A stretch of 64,000 nucleotides of DNA from JBEDUK01 sp963781595 (GTDB lineage Bacteria; Actinomycetota; UBA4738). Numbering within the stretch: the stretch's first letter is position 1; each line of letters begins with the position of its first letter. The notes beneath the pieces are model-generated. The model ran no database searches. It worked only from the letters and a program-made list of their open reading frames with translations, and was not told the DNA's origin. Below, piece by piece: positions 51,430 through 59,524 of this stretch. Made by a program: the position numbers and the translations under genes. Location of the stretch: contig CAWAGG010000001.1 of the NCBI GenBank assembly GCA_963781595.1, positions 124,001 through 188,000 of the forward strand, read 5' to 3'.

Positions 51430-51723
51430 TCACGGTGCACCCCCGGATCGCCGCCGGGCCCTCGACGCCGCGACCCGGCATCGCACGGAGCAGTAGCGCG
51501 CCCCGGTCCGGCGCCGTCCGATAGGACCGCCGCAGCGGGAGCACGTGTAACGCTTACCAGACCCGCTGACGGGCTCGCGACCGATCCCGGTACGTGCCAC
51601 CGGTCCGGTCGTCAGCGGGGATCTTTCGCCCTCGGAGGGGCCGAGCATCGCATCCTTGCGACAGGGACGGTTCGGGCAGTCGGTGATGTGAACGGCACCG
51701 GTGGACTGCAGATCGCCCAGCAC
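51430..51723 (-). CDS. Small zinc-ribbon protein
   Basis: A 97-residue protein whose C-terminal half has CSRCGGPIGRRRTGARYCSV followed by RCRVAASRARRR: two CxxC-type pairs (CSRC, CSVRC) spaced as a zinc ribbon and a basic tail for nucleic acid contact. A further CPNRPC pair lies near residue 17. The GTG start at 51723 is uncertain. It precedes the RepA-like gene by two bases, so it is likely part of the replication operon. Confidence 0.65.
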   Translation of the reverse strand: MLGDLQSTGAVHITDCPNRPCRKDAMLGPSEGERSPLTTGPVARTGIGREPVSGSGKRYTCSRCGGPIGRRRTGARYCSVRCRVAASRARRRSGGAP

Positions 51724-51829
51724 GCCGGACAGGACGCGTCGGTCTGTCGGGGCGGGGGTGTAACCTGCGTTCCGTCCTCGCGCCCCCGCGGGATTCGACC
51801 GGGCCGCCTCTCTGGGCGGCTCGTTCGTT

Positions 51830-52040
51830 TCACGGATCCTCCGCGTTCGCCAGCTCGACGCCGATCAATTCGACCGTGGCCCTCGCCGTGTCGATCCGAC
51901 GCTGGACGTTGGCCGGGACCGGCCAGCTCATGTCGATGTAGACGTCGGCCTGGCGTTCGCGGACATGGAGCGAGCGCTCTGCGTCCTCGAACTCCCCGCT
52001 CGGCGTCGCATCGTCGCTGGGCGTCAGAGGGTTCGGTCAC
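51830..52040 (-). CDS. Small hypothetical element protein, one frameshift
   Basis: The GTG at 52040 overlaps the stop of the excisionase-like gene (GTGA). VTEPSDA is read first; one missing base in a CCC run at about 52020 then gives PSDDATPSGEFEDAERSLHV, RERQADVYIDMSWPVPANVQ and RRIDTARATVELIGVELANA. The result is an acidic helical protein of about 70 residues with no named domain. Operon position suggests a regulatory or replication accessory role. Confidence 0.5.
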
Positions 52041-52284
52041 CGGCTCGCCGCCTCGCGCTCGACGAGATCGGCGAGCCACCGCTCGGCGTCGGCCCGCCGC
52101 ACGAAGTGATCCTTCGGCCGACTCGGAAGGTTCGAAGGAGCCCGGCCCGGGCGTCCTGGTACACCTGCTCGCGACCGACCAAGCTCCAGCCGGAGACCTC
52201 CCGCACCGTCCACACCGCGCGATCCGCGAACGGAACCCCTGTGCTGAGGTCGTGCGCGTCGGCGCCGTCGGCGGGCTCACACAT
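52037..52284 (-). CDS. Excisionase-like small HTH protein, one frameshift
   Basis: The ATG at 52284 lies inside the end of the XRE gene (8-base overlap). WTVREVSGWSLVGREQVYQD, then ARAGLLRTFRVGRR, follow the HTH_17/excisionase pattern, where a short winged helix reads G-LR-xRVGRRxxxxRRxDAxxWL. A missing G near 52120 shifts the frame; beyond it HFVRRADAERWLADLVEREA completes exactly that pattern. It may direct excision by the integrase or act as a control protein. Confidence 0.65.
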
Positions 52285-52513
52285 CGGCCAACCTCCCGAG
52301 CGCCTCGGCGTACCGCCGTCGGAAGTCCCCGGTCGGCTCCCGGAGTCCTCGCTCCCACCGGCTGACGGTCGTGTGCGTCACGCCGACGACCGAGCCCAGA
52401 TCGGCAAGGGTCAGCTCGGCGTTGAGCCGCAACGCCCGCCGCGTTCGAGGCGGCGGGAGTGGCGCGCGGCGCTCCGCGGCTCGTTCGAGCGCCTCATCGA
52501 GCGTAATTTCCAT
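52277..52513 (-). CDS. XRE-type helix-turn-helix regulator
   Basis: A 78-residue protein from the ATG 52513. LTLADLGSVVGVTHTTVSRW followed by ERGLREPTGDFRRRYAEALG is a complete XRE/Cro-C1 helix-turn-helix. It is transcribed away from the integrase operon; repeats in the gap (52510-52633) are its likely operators, which would make it the repressor that keeps the element silent. Confidence 0.85.
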   Translation of the reverse strand: MEITLDEALERAAERRAPLPPPRTRRALRLNAELTLADLGSVVGVTHTTVSRWERGLREPTGDFRRRYAEALGRLADV

Positions 52514-52633
52514 GGTCGGGCCCAACCTTGGCACGCGGGTGGGTCAGCGTCCGCTCATCCGCGACCAAGGGAGCCGAGCCACGTCAGGTTTCCATGGTTG
52601 GGCCACACCTGGCACAAGCTGGCACAGACACGG
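52510..52633. promoter_or_regulatory. Divergent control region with repeated CCATGG...TGGCACA sites
   Basis: CCATGGTCGGGCC at 52510-52522 (followed by TTGGCAC at 52528-52534) recurs as CCATGGTTGGGCC at 52592-52604 (followed by CTGGCACA at 52609-52616); CTGGCACA comes again at 52619-52626. A lone GTCAGGT half-site lies at 52583-52589. The region separates the XRE gene from the rightward HTH/integrase genes, as in a lysogeny switch. The first copy covers the XRE start codon, suggesting autoregulation. Confidence 0.6.
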
Positions 52634-52645
52634 TAAGGTAGCCCC

Positions 52646-53288
52646 ATGGCGAGGCGCAGGAGAGACGGGGGACCCCGGGTGGGAGGTCCTCGACCGGTGG
52701 CCGAGCGAAGACCCCCACGACGCGATTCGGGCACGCGGTCGGTTCAACCAGTTTCCCGTCCGCGTCGAGCTGGACCGGGTCGTCGTGACGGCGCTGCTGC
52801 GGGAGAGCCGCGGCCGGCTCGTCGTGGTCCAGCTGGAGGTGCGGACGAGGGAGCCGTTCCCGGCCGAGGGCGTCGGATCCAGGGACCTCAGGGCGATCAG
52901 GTTCAGCGACGCGCTCACGGCCGCGCTCGAGGCCGAGGCCGAGCTCCGGGAGGTGGGCATGGGCAGGCTGACGCCGTCGGCACGCCGCAGGCTCGCCAGG
53001 ACCGCGACCCGGAAGCGTCAGGGACAGCGAAAGGACGACCTGTTCTACGCCGAGATCGCAGAGCTGTATCTGGCGGCCGTCCACCGCGAGCCGACGAGAG
53101 CTATCGCTGCGCTCACGGTTGAGCTCCGGGGCCGCGGTCGGCAGGTTGCTGAGGGAACGGTCCGGGACTGGGTTCGAGCCGCGGCCCGGTACGGCTGGCT
53201 CACGAACCCAGGCCAGGGCAGGAGGGTGAGGGAGGCCACGGACCAGCTCAAGGCGTGGCAGAAGGATCGACGGAAGGGGGAAGGATGA
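52646..53288 (+). CDS. Putative DNA-binding protein upstream of integrase; start region frameshifted
   Basis: ATG at 52646 (MARRRR) is followed by an apparent one-base insertion near 52660. Past this the frame reads TGDPGWEVLDRWPSEDPHDA, IRARGRFNQFPVRVELDRVV and a C-terminal DLFYAEIAELYLAAVHREPT followed by RGRQVAEGTVRDWVRAAARY. The end looks like the replication- or integration-associated HTH proteins common in actinobacterial elements (xRWVxxARxxGLL pattern). The stop overlaps the integrase start (ATGA), implying coupled translation. Confidence 0.65.
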
Positions 53289-54469
53289 TGAGCGAGCAGG
53301 CGACGAGGACGAGGCGACCGAAGCGCGGCAACCAGTTCAGCAAGCTGGTCTGGGTCCGGGACGCCAGGACCGGCGAGCGGGTGAAGGTCCGGGTCACTGA
53401 GCCGACGGCTCGTGAGCTGGACCGCAAGGTCCGCGCTCTCCAGGTCCAGTCCGAGGCCCGGAAGTGGCACAAGCCGCACCGGGACCTCTTGGCTGACTAC
53501 CTCCGCAACGAGTACCTGCCGGAGGTCTCGAAGATGTCGAAGAAGGGCGTCCCGCTGGCTCCGACCACTGCGGCCAAGTACCCGGGACGCCGTGCACCGC
53601 ATCTGCAAGGTCATCGGCGACGTCCCGCTCGACCGCCTCCACGAGGGCCACGTCACCCGGCTCCGGGATTCCCTCTCGGACGAGGGCCTCTCCGGCTCCA
53701 CGGTCGGCGACATCCTGCGGGTCCTGTCCCAGGCCATGAACCGGGCGGTCGCGAGGCGCTACATCGAGTCGAACCCCGCCGACGCCGACCTTGTGACCCG
53801 GCCGAAGAGCGATCCGGCCGAGTTCGTCGTCGTCGACGCGCCTTGGCCGAGCGGATCCGGCACGCAGCCCGCGGCCTCGATCCCTGGGACGCGGCCGTCG
53901 CCCTGGCGCTCGGCTGCGGCTTAAGGCGCGAGGAGTGCCTCGGGCTCGAGAGGCGGGACGTGGATCTCTTTGATGCCCGGACCGTCCAGGTGCGCTCCAC
54001 CGTTACGTGGGCCGGCGGGAAGCTCCACCGCGTCCGAGAGACGAAGACCGACGCATCGGAGCGGGTCGTCGGCCTGGCCGACCAGGTGGTCGATGCTCTG
54101 CGCCGCCACGCCAGGACCCAGGCCGAGCGTCTCCTCGCCCTCGGGCACCGCGTCGGTCCCGAGGACCTGGTGATCGACGCGGGCCAGGGCGAGCCGTTCA
54201 GCCCGCCGACGTTCTCCTACCTCTGGCGCCGGTTCGCCAGGCAGCACGACCTGCGCGGCCCGACCCCGGACGGCGACGAGCGCTTCGTCACTTACCACGG
54301 CCTGAGGCACGGTCACGCGACTCTGCTCCTGATCTCGGGCGTGGGCGACTACGCGAGCATGCGGCTGCTCGGGCACACGAGCATTCGGATGCTTGATCGG
54401 TATCGGGCCCTCCCGCAGGGCCTCGTGGTCGACGCCGCGGAGAAGATGAGCCGGGTCCTCGGCCGGTAG
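53285..54469 (+). CDS. int: Tyrosine-family site-specific integrase, two compensating frameshifts
   Basis: Start ATG 53285. The N-terminal SAM-like arm-binding part (GNQFSKLVWVRDARTGERVK; LADYLRNEYLPEVSK) is in one frame. From about 53580 to 53840 the frame shifts (VIGDVPLDRLHEGHVTRLRD; VLSQAMNRAVARRYIESNPA), consistent with one extra C and then one missing G. The catalytic domain then has GLRREECLGLERRDVD (Arg I), YHGLRHGHATLLLISG (H-x-x-R) and LLGHTSIRMLDRY with the nucleophilic tyrosine. All active-site residues are intact, so a working enzyme is possible if the indels are artefacts. It lies next to the right attachment site. Confidence 0.88.
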   Translation: MMSEQATRTRRPKRGNQFSKLVWVRDARTGERVKVRVTEPTARELDRKVRALQVQSEARKWHKPHRDLLADYLRNEYLPEVSKMSKKGVPLAPTTAAKYPGRRAPHLQGHRRRPARPPPRGPRHPAPGFPLGRGPLRLHGRRHPAGPVPGHEPGGREALHRVEPRRRRPCDPAEERSGRVRRRRRALAERIRHAARGLDPWDAAVALALGCGLRREECLGLERRDVDLFDARTVQVRSTVTWAGGKLHRVRETKTDASERVVGLADQVVDALRRHARTQAERLLALGHRVGPEDLVIDAGQGEPFSPPTFSYLWRRFARQHDLRGPTPDGDERFVTYHGLRHGHATLLLISGVGDYASMRLLGHTSIRMLDRYRALPQGLVVDAAEKMSRVLGR

Positions 54470-54630
54470 GTCGCCTCAGGCGGGCCGACCGTCATGGTTC
54501 CCACTTTGGTTACCACCCGGGCGGTTCGAGCCGGGATGAGGCAGGACCGGGCAGAGCGAGTAGACTGACTGACCTGGCGATACAGTTTCACCCAGAATGA
54601 CGCGGGACCACGCGGGAAGGCCTCTTCAGG

Positions 54631-54673
54631 CTGTCAAGGTGGAGGTCGCGGGTTCGAATCCCGTCGGGACCGC
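54631..54673 (+). repeat. Right attachment site (detached 3' half of tRNA-Asp)
   Basis: Perfect 43-bp copy of 45344-45386. It lacks the 5' half of the tRNA, so it is not a functional tRNA gene. The base before it (G, against C on the left) and after it (G against C) mark the limits of identity. Confidence 0.95.
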
Positions 54674-54720
54674 GCAGCCGCTCGCGGAGCCATCCTCGGC
54701 CCGCGCGCGTTGCAGCCTAC

Positions 54721-54793
54721 GGCGAGGTAGCTCAGTTGGTAGAGCACGCGGCTGAAAACCGCGGTGTCGGCGGTTCGATCCCGTCCCTCGCCA
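54721..54793 (+). tRNA. tRNA-Phe (anticodon GAA)
   Basis: The acceptor stem GGCGAGG pairs with CCTCGCC, the D arm has GCTC/GAGC, the anticodon loop CTGAAAA gives GAA, and the T arm GGTTCGATCC is intact. CCA is not encoded. Its 3' half recurs in decayed form at 56287-56335. Confidence 0.97.
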
Positions 54794-54935
54794 CGCCTGA
54801 GACATGTCCTGGCGTCCCCCCGGGCCCCACCTCGCCGACCTGGTGGATAGACGCCGCGAAGGTACGACCCTCGGGTCGATGACATCGGATCGTGGCTTGC
54901 GCTCCCAGGACCCGACCGGTCCGCGTATCTCGGAC

Positions 54936-55604
54936 CTACGGCCCCAGCAGTCTGAACATCATGTCCAAGGACGCACCGTCCCCGTTGCACGACTGAAGCT
55001 TCGTCCAGGTGGGGCACACACCGAGGCCGCCACCAGGGTTCTGCCACACGGCCAGCTTCCCGTGCTTCGTGGCGCTCGTCGCCCAGAACCATTGGGTGTC
55101 GTAGGGCAGGTAGTCCTCGTTCACCACGACGGAGAGCCAGTAGGTGCCGCGCTTGAGCTTGATGGTTCCCACATCGATGGTGAGGTCGCCGATCCCGTCG
55201 TCGTCCACGGGCTTCGTGACCGACTTCTTGACCGCCCCGGGAAGGCCGTGAGCGTTCTTGTAGAACGTGACGGTCGCGCTCGTCACGAAGTTGCCACCGG
55301 GCGAGTCGAAGCCCTCGACCACGACGGTCGTGACCGTGGCCTTGCCCGTGAGCTTGAAATCGTCAGCGGCCGCGGTGTCATAGGCGTCGAGCGATGGCTC
55401 GAAGTTCTGCGACGAGACACCGAAGCCGCTCAGGTTGTCGGTCTGGTCGTAGATCACCGTCCCGGAGATGTGGTGCGGGACGATGACGTTGGCGTTGATC
55501 GTGCGCAGCGGCGCGGGGCTGGCGTTCGCCGGGGCCGTGATCACAGCAGCGGTCGTAAGCACCAGGGCGCCAGCGGTCAGGATCCTGAACATGCGGAACT
55601 TCAA
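54936..55604 (-). CDS. Secreted protein of unknown function between tRNA-Phe and its decayed copy
   Basis: About 222 residues with a Sec signal peptide: FRILTAGALVLTTAAVITAP ending in ANA-SPA. The TTG at 55604 behind GGGGGG is the likely start; the ATG at 55592 is the alternative. The mature part has SLDAYDTAAADDFKLTGKAT, TVVVEGFDSPGG and VTFYKNAHGLPGAV, a pattern seen in secreted beta-sandwich proteins with adhesion-like or anchored ends in several phyla. No enzyme motif. It may be cargo of a second, eroded island. Confidence 0.72.
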   Translation of the reverse strand: MKFRMFRILTAGALVLTTAAVITAPANASPAPLRTINANVIVPHHISGTVIYDQTDNLSGFGVSSQNFEPSLDAYDTAAADDFKLTGKATVTTVVVEGFDSPGGNFVTSATVTFYKNAHGLPGAVKKSVTKPVDDDGIGDLTIDVGTIKLKRGTYWLSVVVNEDYLPYDTQWFWATSATKHGKLAVWQNPGGGLGVCPTWTKLQSCNGDGASLDMMFRLLGP

Positions 55605-56286
55605 GGCTGAACCCCCCTTCGACGAAGGGACGATTTCCCGTTCATACTGCGCCGGACCAGGCAGGTCAGCCGCGCCAACCTGTCCTCGCCAGCGCGGGCA
55701 GCGACTCCGATCGAGCGAGCCAGCGCATCTTCTGCGATTCCCGATGACCGGTCAATCGGTCCTTCGTTCGATCAAAGCCCATCGATGGTCGTAATGAGCA
55801 CCGCTGAATCCTTCACTTCCTGAACCCCGACGGCGGGGAGCCGTTCCGCCGAAGGTGGAGGTCGGACAGTTAGGACGAAGGCGCTGAACCGGCGAGGCCG
55901 CCGAGCTGCTGATCGGTCTCAAGGAGGACCGGAAGCTCGCGCTGATCGTGGCGGACGTGCTGACGGAGTCGGTCGCGGGAGGCGCGTTCGGCGCGATGAT
56001 AGCCCGCGGTCATACCGGCCAGGTGAAGGGCGGTGTCCTGACGGCCGTCGCGGAGGACCGGCCTGGCGGGGCCCATGTGGAGCGAGGGATCGGCTTCGGT
56101 CGGCCCCTTTCGCCTCTCACCGCCGCTTCGTCTCCGCCCTCCGTCGGCGACACCTCGGCGCCCACACGCCGGGGCAGTGTGACTCCAGATGTGACTTCGG
56201 CAACGGGTGCATGCGGACGGCGACGGACGAGCCACCGTCGCTCACGTGCAGCGACGGCCGCCCGCGGACGGCGGCGGACGGCACGG
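55605..56286. other. Region with no supported gene
   Basis: A short coding-like reading exists on the plus strand near 55890-56100 (LLIGLKEDRKLALIVADVLT, ESVAGGAFGAMIARGH), but with no start, no family and antisense frames equally open. It may be a gene relic within the eroded insertion ending at the tRNA-Phe copy. Confidence 0.4.
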
Positions 56287-56335
56287 ACGCGGCTGAAGAC
56301 CGCGGTGTCGGCGTTCGATCCCGTCCCTCGCCACG
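56287..56335 (+). repeat. Decayed copy of tRNA-Phe 3' half (putative old attachment site)
   Basis: 49 bases match 54746-54795 (from ACGCGGCTGAA through the T arm to CTCGCCACG) with one A-to-G change in the anticodon loop and one missing G before the T loop. The 5' half of the tRNA is absent. It abuts the stop of the HD-GYP/LuxR gene at 56340. Confidence 0.85.
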
Positions 56336-56339
56336 GACT

Positions 56340-57914
56340 TCAGCGCACGAGCCCGTGCTCCATCGCGAACATCGCGGCGCCTGCGCGGGTCGACGTGCCG
56401 ATCTTCTCGTAGATGTGCTGCACGTGATGCTCCGCGGTCCGTGACGAGATCACCAATCGCTCCGCGATCTCCTTGTTCGACAGGCCTCGGCTGACGAGGC
56501 GAAGGACCTCCACCTCTCGATCGGAGAGGGACGCCGGCCACGACGATCGGACGCGTGCCTGGGAACCACCGGCCGCCTCCAGCACCGCGCCGGCACACTC
56601 CGCGTCGAACCGGCCAGTCGCGGCGTCCGCCTGGATCTGCTCCGCGGCCCGGCCCGGCGTCAGCGCCGGCCGGTACGGCCGATCCTGCGTCATCGCCTGA
56701 TACGCGTCCGCCGCGGCCAACACGCGGGCCTCGGCCGGGGTGTCGCGCGTCGACGCGCCCCGATGGTACCCGGACCCGTCCCCGCGCTCATGGTGCATGC
56801 CGGCGATCCTCGCGATCGGACGGAGCGCCTCGGACCGGTCGAGGATGCGCTCGGTGTGGTACGGGTGCAACCGGACCTGTTCCCATTCCGATGCGGTGAG
56901 CGGACCGGGTTTCTCCCAGATGCCGGTCGCGACGGCCGTCCTGCCGAGGTCGTGGAGCAGCCCCGCGAACCGCACGGTCTGCGGGTCGGGCAGACCCAGG
57001 CGGTCCGCGGCGGTCGCAGCGATCTCGGCGACCCCAGACGAATGCCCCAACATGTAGGCGCTCTTGAGGTCGACCATGTCCGCGAACGCCTCCGCGACCC
57101 GCTCGAGGCGATCTGGTCCGATCACTCGGACCGGGGCGGGTTCGGCCTCCAGGAGCATCGCCCACGGATCGTGGTCCTCGAAGCCGCGGAGCACGTCCGG
57201 ACCCACGGCTCGGAGCGCTTCGACGGCCTCGGGGTCGAACATCCCTCCCGACCGCCGACCCGCCATCGCCATGACGGCCTCGACCCCGCCGAGGTCGTGG
57301 AAGATCACCGCCTGCGTCGCGGGCTCGGCGATCCTCACTGCGGCTGAGATGCCCTCGCCGACGAGCCTGCGCGGCTTCCCCTTCCCGTCCCACCGTTCGG
57401 TCATCTCGTACAGCGCCCGCTCGACCGCTTCCCCCAACCCGAGCCGCTCAGCCATCCGCGCGCCGACCTCGCAGATCGCCTCGTAGATGCGGTCCGCCTC
57501 CCGCCGGCCACCGACGATCGCGCGCGCGAGGTAGCCAACGCGGGCGGCGCCGGTCCCCCGGCCGATCGTCGCGAACAACACCCACGACTCTCGCGGGTTC
57601 GCGTCGTCGGTCCGCTCCGCGACGAGGCGAGCCCCCAGGTCGTCGGGACCGAAGAACGACACCTCCTCGTGCGAGGACGCTGTGCAGCCGAGATGCTTGA
57701 GCAGCGTGGCATAGAGGACGTCCGAGACGTCCGACTCGTCGCGTCCGAGTCGTCGCGCCATCGCGGCCGCGAGCACCGCTGACCGGATCGCCTTCTCGGT
57801 CGGTTGCCCCATCGCGAGGTCGGTCGCGAGGGACAGGGCCGCGAGGACGTCGATGAGCCGCGAACCGGCGGTCACGTGCACGTTCGCCACCTCCTCGCTG
57901 CGAACGAGGAGCAT
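56340..57914 (-). CDS. HD-GYP domain protein fused to LuxR-type DNA-binding domain
   Basis: A 524-residue protein (ATG 57914; a TTG at 57938 is possible). An N-terminal degenerate HD-like part (about residues 25-190, with LLKHLGCTASSHEEV) precedes an HD-GYP domain: GHSSGVAEIAATAADRLGLP, LLHDLGRTAVATGIWEK (HD), IAGMHHERGDGSGYHRG (GYP loop with H in place of P) and VLAAADAYQAMTQDRPYRPA. It ends in a LuxR helix-turn-helix, LSNKEIAERLVISSRTAEHH. HD-GYP enzymes hydrolyse cyclic-di-GMP, so it could couple that signal directly to transcription; this is inference. Confidence 0.9.
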   Translation of the reverse strand: MLLVRSEEVANVHVTAGSRLIDVLAALSLATDLAMGQPTEKAIRSAVLAAAMARRLGRDESDVSDVLYATLLKHLGCTASSHEEVSFFGPDDLGARLVAERTDDANPRESWVLFATIGRGTGAARVGYLARAIVGGRREADRIYEAICEVGARMAERLGLGEAVERALYEMTERWDGKGKPRRLVGEGISAAVRIAEPATQAVIFHDLGGVEAVMAMAGRRSGGMFDPEAVEALRAVGPDVLRGFEDHDPWAMLLEAEPAPVRVIGPDRLERVAEAFADMVDLKSAYMLGHSSGVAEIAATAADRLGLPDPQTVRFAGLLHDLGRTAVATGIWEKPGPLTASEWEQVRLHPYHTERILDRSEALRPIARIAGMHHERGDGSGYHRGASTRDTPAEARVLAAADAYQAMTQDRPYRPALTPGRAAEQIQADAATGRFDAECAGAVLEAAGGSQARVRSSWPASLSDREVEVLRLVSRGLSNKEIAERLVISSRTAEHHVQHIYEKIGTSTRAGAAMFAMEHGLVR

Positions 57915-58031
57915 CGCAAGCGTCCCGGGCTCGCGCAAACCGCGGCGAGATGGGCAGACCTACCGATGCGCCCGGCACGTCCGGCCGGCCATCGTGGAGC
58001 GGTGGACGGCGAGCGACGAACGGAGGGCACC

Positions 58032-59243
58032 ATGGCACGCACGCTGGTGACGAGCGAACGACGCGAGCGAGACGCTCACAGCCCCGGCCGGCCGGCCCTG
58101 TTCACGCGCGCCTTCGTCACCGTGGCGATCGCCGAGCTCGCGTACTTCACGGCCGACGGCGTGCTCCTGCTCGCCCTCCCCCGCTACGTGGAAGGACCGC
58201 TCGGAGGCGGCGACATCGCGGTCGGGCTCGTGGTCGGAGCGTTCAGCGTCGCCGCGTTCTTCCTCCGGCCGTGGGCCGGACGGGTGGCCGACCGGCACGG
58301 GCGCCGCCTCGTGATGGTGGCGGGGGCAGCGACCTTCGCAGCCTCGGTCGGCTTGTACCTGGTCGCGACGTCGGTCCCAGCCTTGTTCGCGGCGCGGATG
58401 TTGACCGGGGCCGGCGAGGCGATGTTCTTCGTCGGCGCCCTGGCGGCGAACGTCGACCTGGCGCCTCCCGAACGGCGCGGCGAGGCGTTCAGCTTCGCCT
58501 CGCTCGCGCTGTACATCGGCATCGGGGCGGGCCCGTTCATCGGGGAGGCGGTGATCGCGCGGTTCGGGTTCCGTACCGCGTGGATCGTGTCGATCGGGTT
58601 CGCGCTCGCGGCCGTCGCGCTGACGCTCCGGCTCCCGGCGATGCGGCCGATCCGGGACGAGCGCCAGCCCGAGGTGAAGCATCGCTTGGTCCACCGCGGG
58701 GGACTGCTCCCGGGCGTCGTGCTGCTCGCGGCCATCTGGGGCATGGCGGGCTTCCTCGCGTTCGTGCCGCTCTACGCGCTCGACCTGGGGATGGATGGGG
58801 CCGGCATCGTCCTCGGCCTGTTCGCAGGAACCGTCGTGCTGGTCCGAAGCGCCGGCGCGACGATCCCCGACCGGATCGGGCCGGCGCGAGCCACCCGCAT
58901 CGCCCTGGTGCTCACCGCCCTCGGGCTCGCCGTGATCGGCTCGTGGCGGGCGCCGGCCGGACTCGGCGTCGGCGCGGTGATCCTGGCGCTGGGCGTCGCC
59001 CTGTTCACGCCGTCACTGTTCACGATCGCCGTGACGGGCGTACCCGCGAACGAGCGGGGTGCGGTCATGGGAACGACGAGCGCCTTCCTCGACCTCGCGC
59101 TCGGGCTGGCGCCTGCGACGCTGGGGCTCGCGGCCACGGGCTTCGGACGCGGAGGCACGTTCCTCGTCGGTGCGGTGGTCGCGTCGGCGGGGCTCGCGAT
59201 CGTGGTCCTCACGAAGTTGGGCCGCCGCCCCGTCGTCGCGTGA
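58032..59243 (+). CDS. Major facilitator superfamily transporter
   Basis: A 403-residue protein from the ATG 58032 (GGAGGGC upstream). About twelve membrane helices are visible, with the MFS loop signature GRVADRHGRRLVMVAGAATF between helices 2 and 3 and a second-half partial copy IPDRIGPARATRIALVLTAL. The loop 2-3 motif and GEAMFFVGALAANVDLAPPE point to an efflux-type member (drug/H+ antiporter-like). Substrate unknown. It is divergent from the HD-GYP/LuxR gene. Confidence 0.9.
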   Translation: MARTLVTSERRERDAHSPGRPALFTRAFVTVAIAELAYFTADGVLLLALPRYVEGPLGGGDIAVGLVVGAFSVAAFFLRPWAGRVADRHGRRLVMVAGAATFAASVGLYLVATSVPALFAARMLTGAGEAMFFVGALAANVDLAPPERRGEAFSFASLALYIGIGAGPFIGEAVIARFGFRTAWIVSIGFALAAVALTLRLPAMRPIRDERQPEVKHRLVHRGGLLPGVVLLAAIWGMAGFLAFVPLYALDLGMDGAGIVLGLFAGTVVLVRSAGATIPDRIGPARATRIALVLTALGLAVIGSWRAPAGLGVGAVILALGVALFTPSLFTIAVTGVPANERGAVMGTTSAFLDLALGLAPATLGLAATGFGRGGTFLVGAVVASAGLAIVVLTKLGRRPVVA

Positions 59244-59323
59244 TCACTCCGGCTCGGCCGGGGGGGCCGGTCCTCCGCTGCGCGCCTCGAGCGGCCCCGG
59301 ATCGCCGGCCCGCGCGGATCACC

Positions 59324-59524
59324 TCAGCGCTCGTCGTCCCCCGTCGAGGCGAGCAGCGCCTCGATCTCCGTCGCGCGGTAGCGCCGATGCCCGCCGAGCG
59401 TCCGGATGGAGGACAGCTTCCCCGCCTTCGCCCATCGCGTCACGGTCTTCGGGTCGACCCGGAACCGGGCGGCAACCTCGGCCGGCGTGAGCAGTCGTTC
59501 GACGCCCTCACGGTCCTTCATCAT
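59324..59524 (-). CDS. bldC: BldC-type MerR-like DNA-binding protein
   Basis: A 66-residue protein, ATG 59524. LLTPAEVAARFRVDPKTVTR followed by WAKAGKLSSIRTLGGHRRYR is the near-invariant BldC winged helix of Actinomycetota (about 68 residues in Streptomyces), which binds direct repeats cooperatively and controls development. It carries no effector domain. Two adjacent ATG codons at the start make the exact first residue uncertain. It converges on the MFS gene. Confidence 0.93.
   Translation of the reverse strand: MMKDREGVERLLTPAEVAARFRVDPKTVTRWAKAGKLSSIRTLGGHRRYRATEIEALLASTGDDER

Larger units (their letters stand above)
45344..54673 (+). mobile_element. 9.3-kb element integrated in tRNA-Asp, with integrase, RepA-like ATPase and lone capsid gene
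   Basis: Two perfect 43-bp direct repeats mark the ends: the 3' half of tRNA-Asp at 45344-45386 and a detached copy at 54631-54673. The tyrosine integrase gene ends 160 bases from the right copy, as usual for such elements. Inside are XRE and excisionase-like genes, a RepA-like AAA ATPase, a major capsid protein, a small DNA-binding-like protein, a Schlafen-like protein and unknown genes. No other virion gene, conjugation gene or resistance gene is seen. Removing it would bring tRNA-Asp and tRNA-Phe within about 50 bases, restoring a plain Glu-Asp-Phe cluster. Interpretation as a phage satellite is inference. Confidence 0.9.

Noticed and set aside
54631..54673. A second tRNA-Asp gene
   Set aside because: Only the 3' half is present; no acceptor 5' strand or D arm precedes it.
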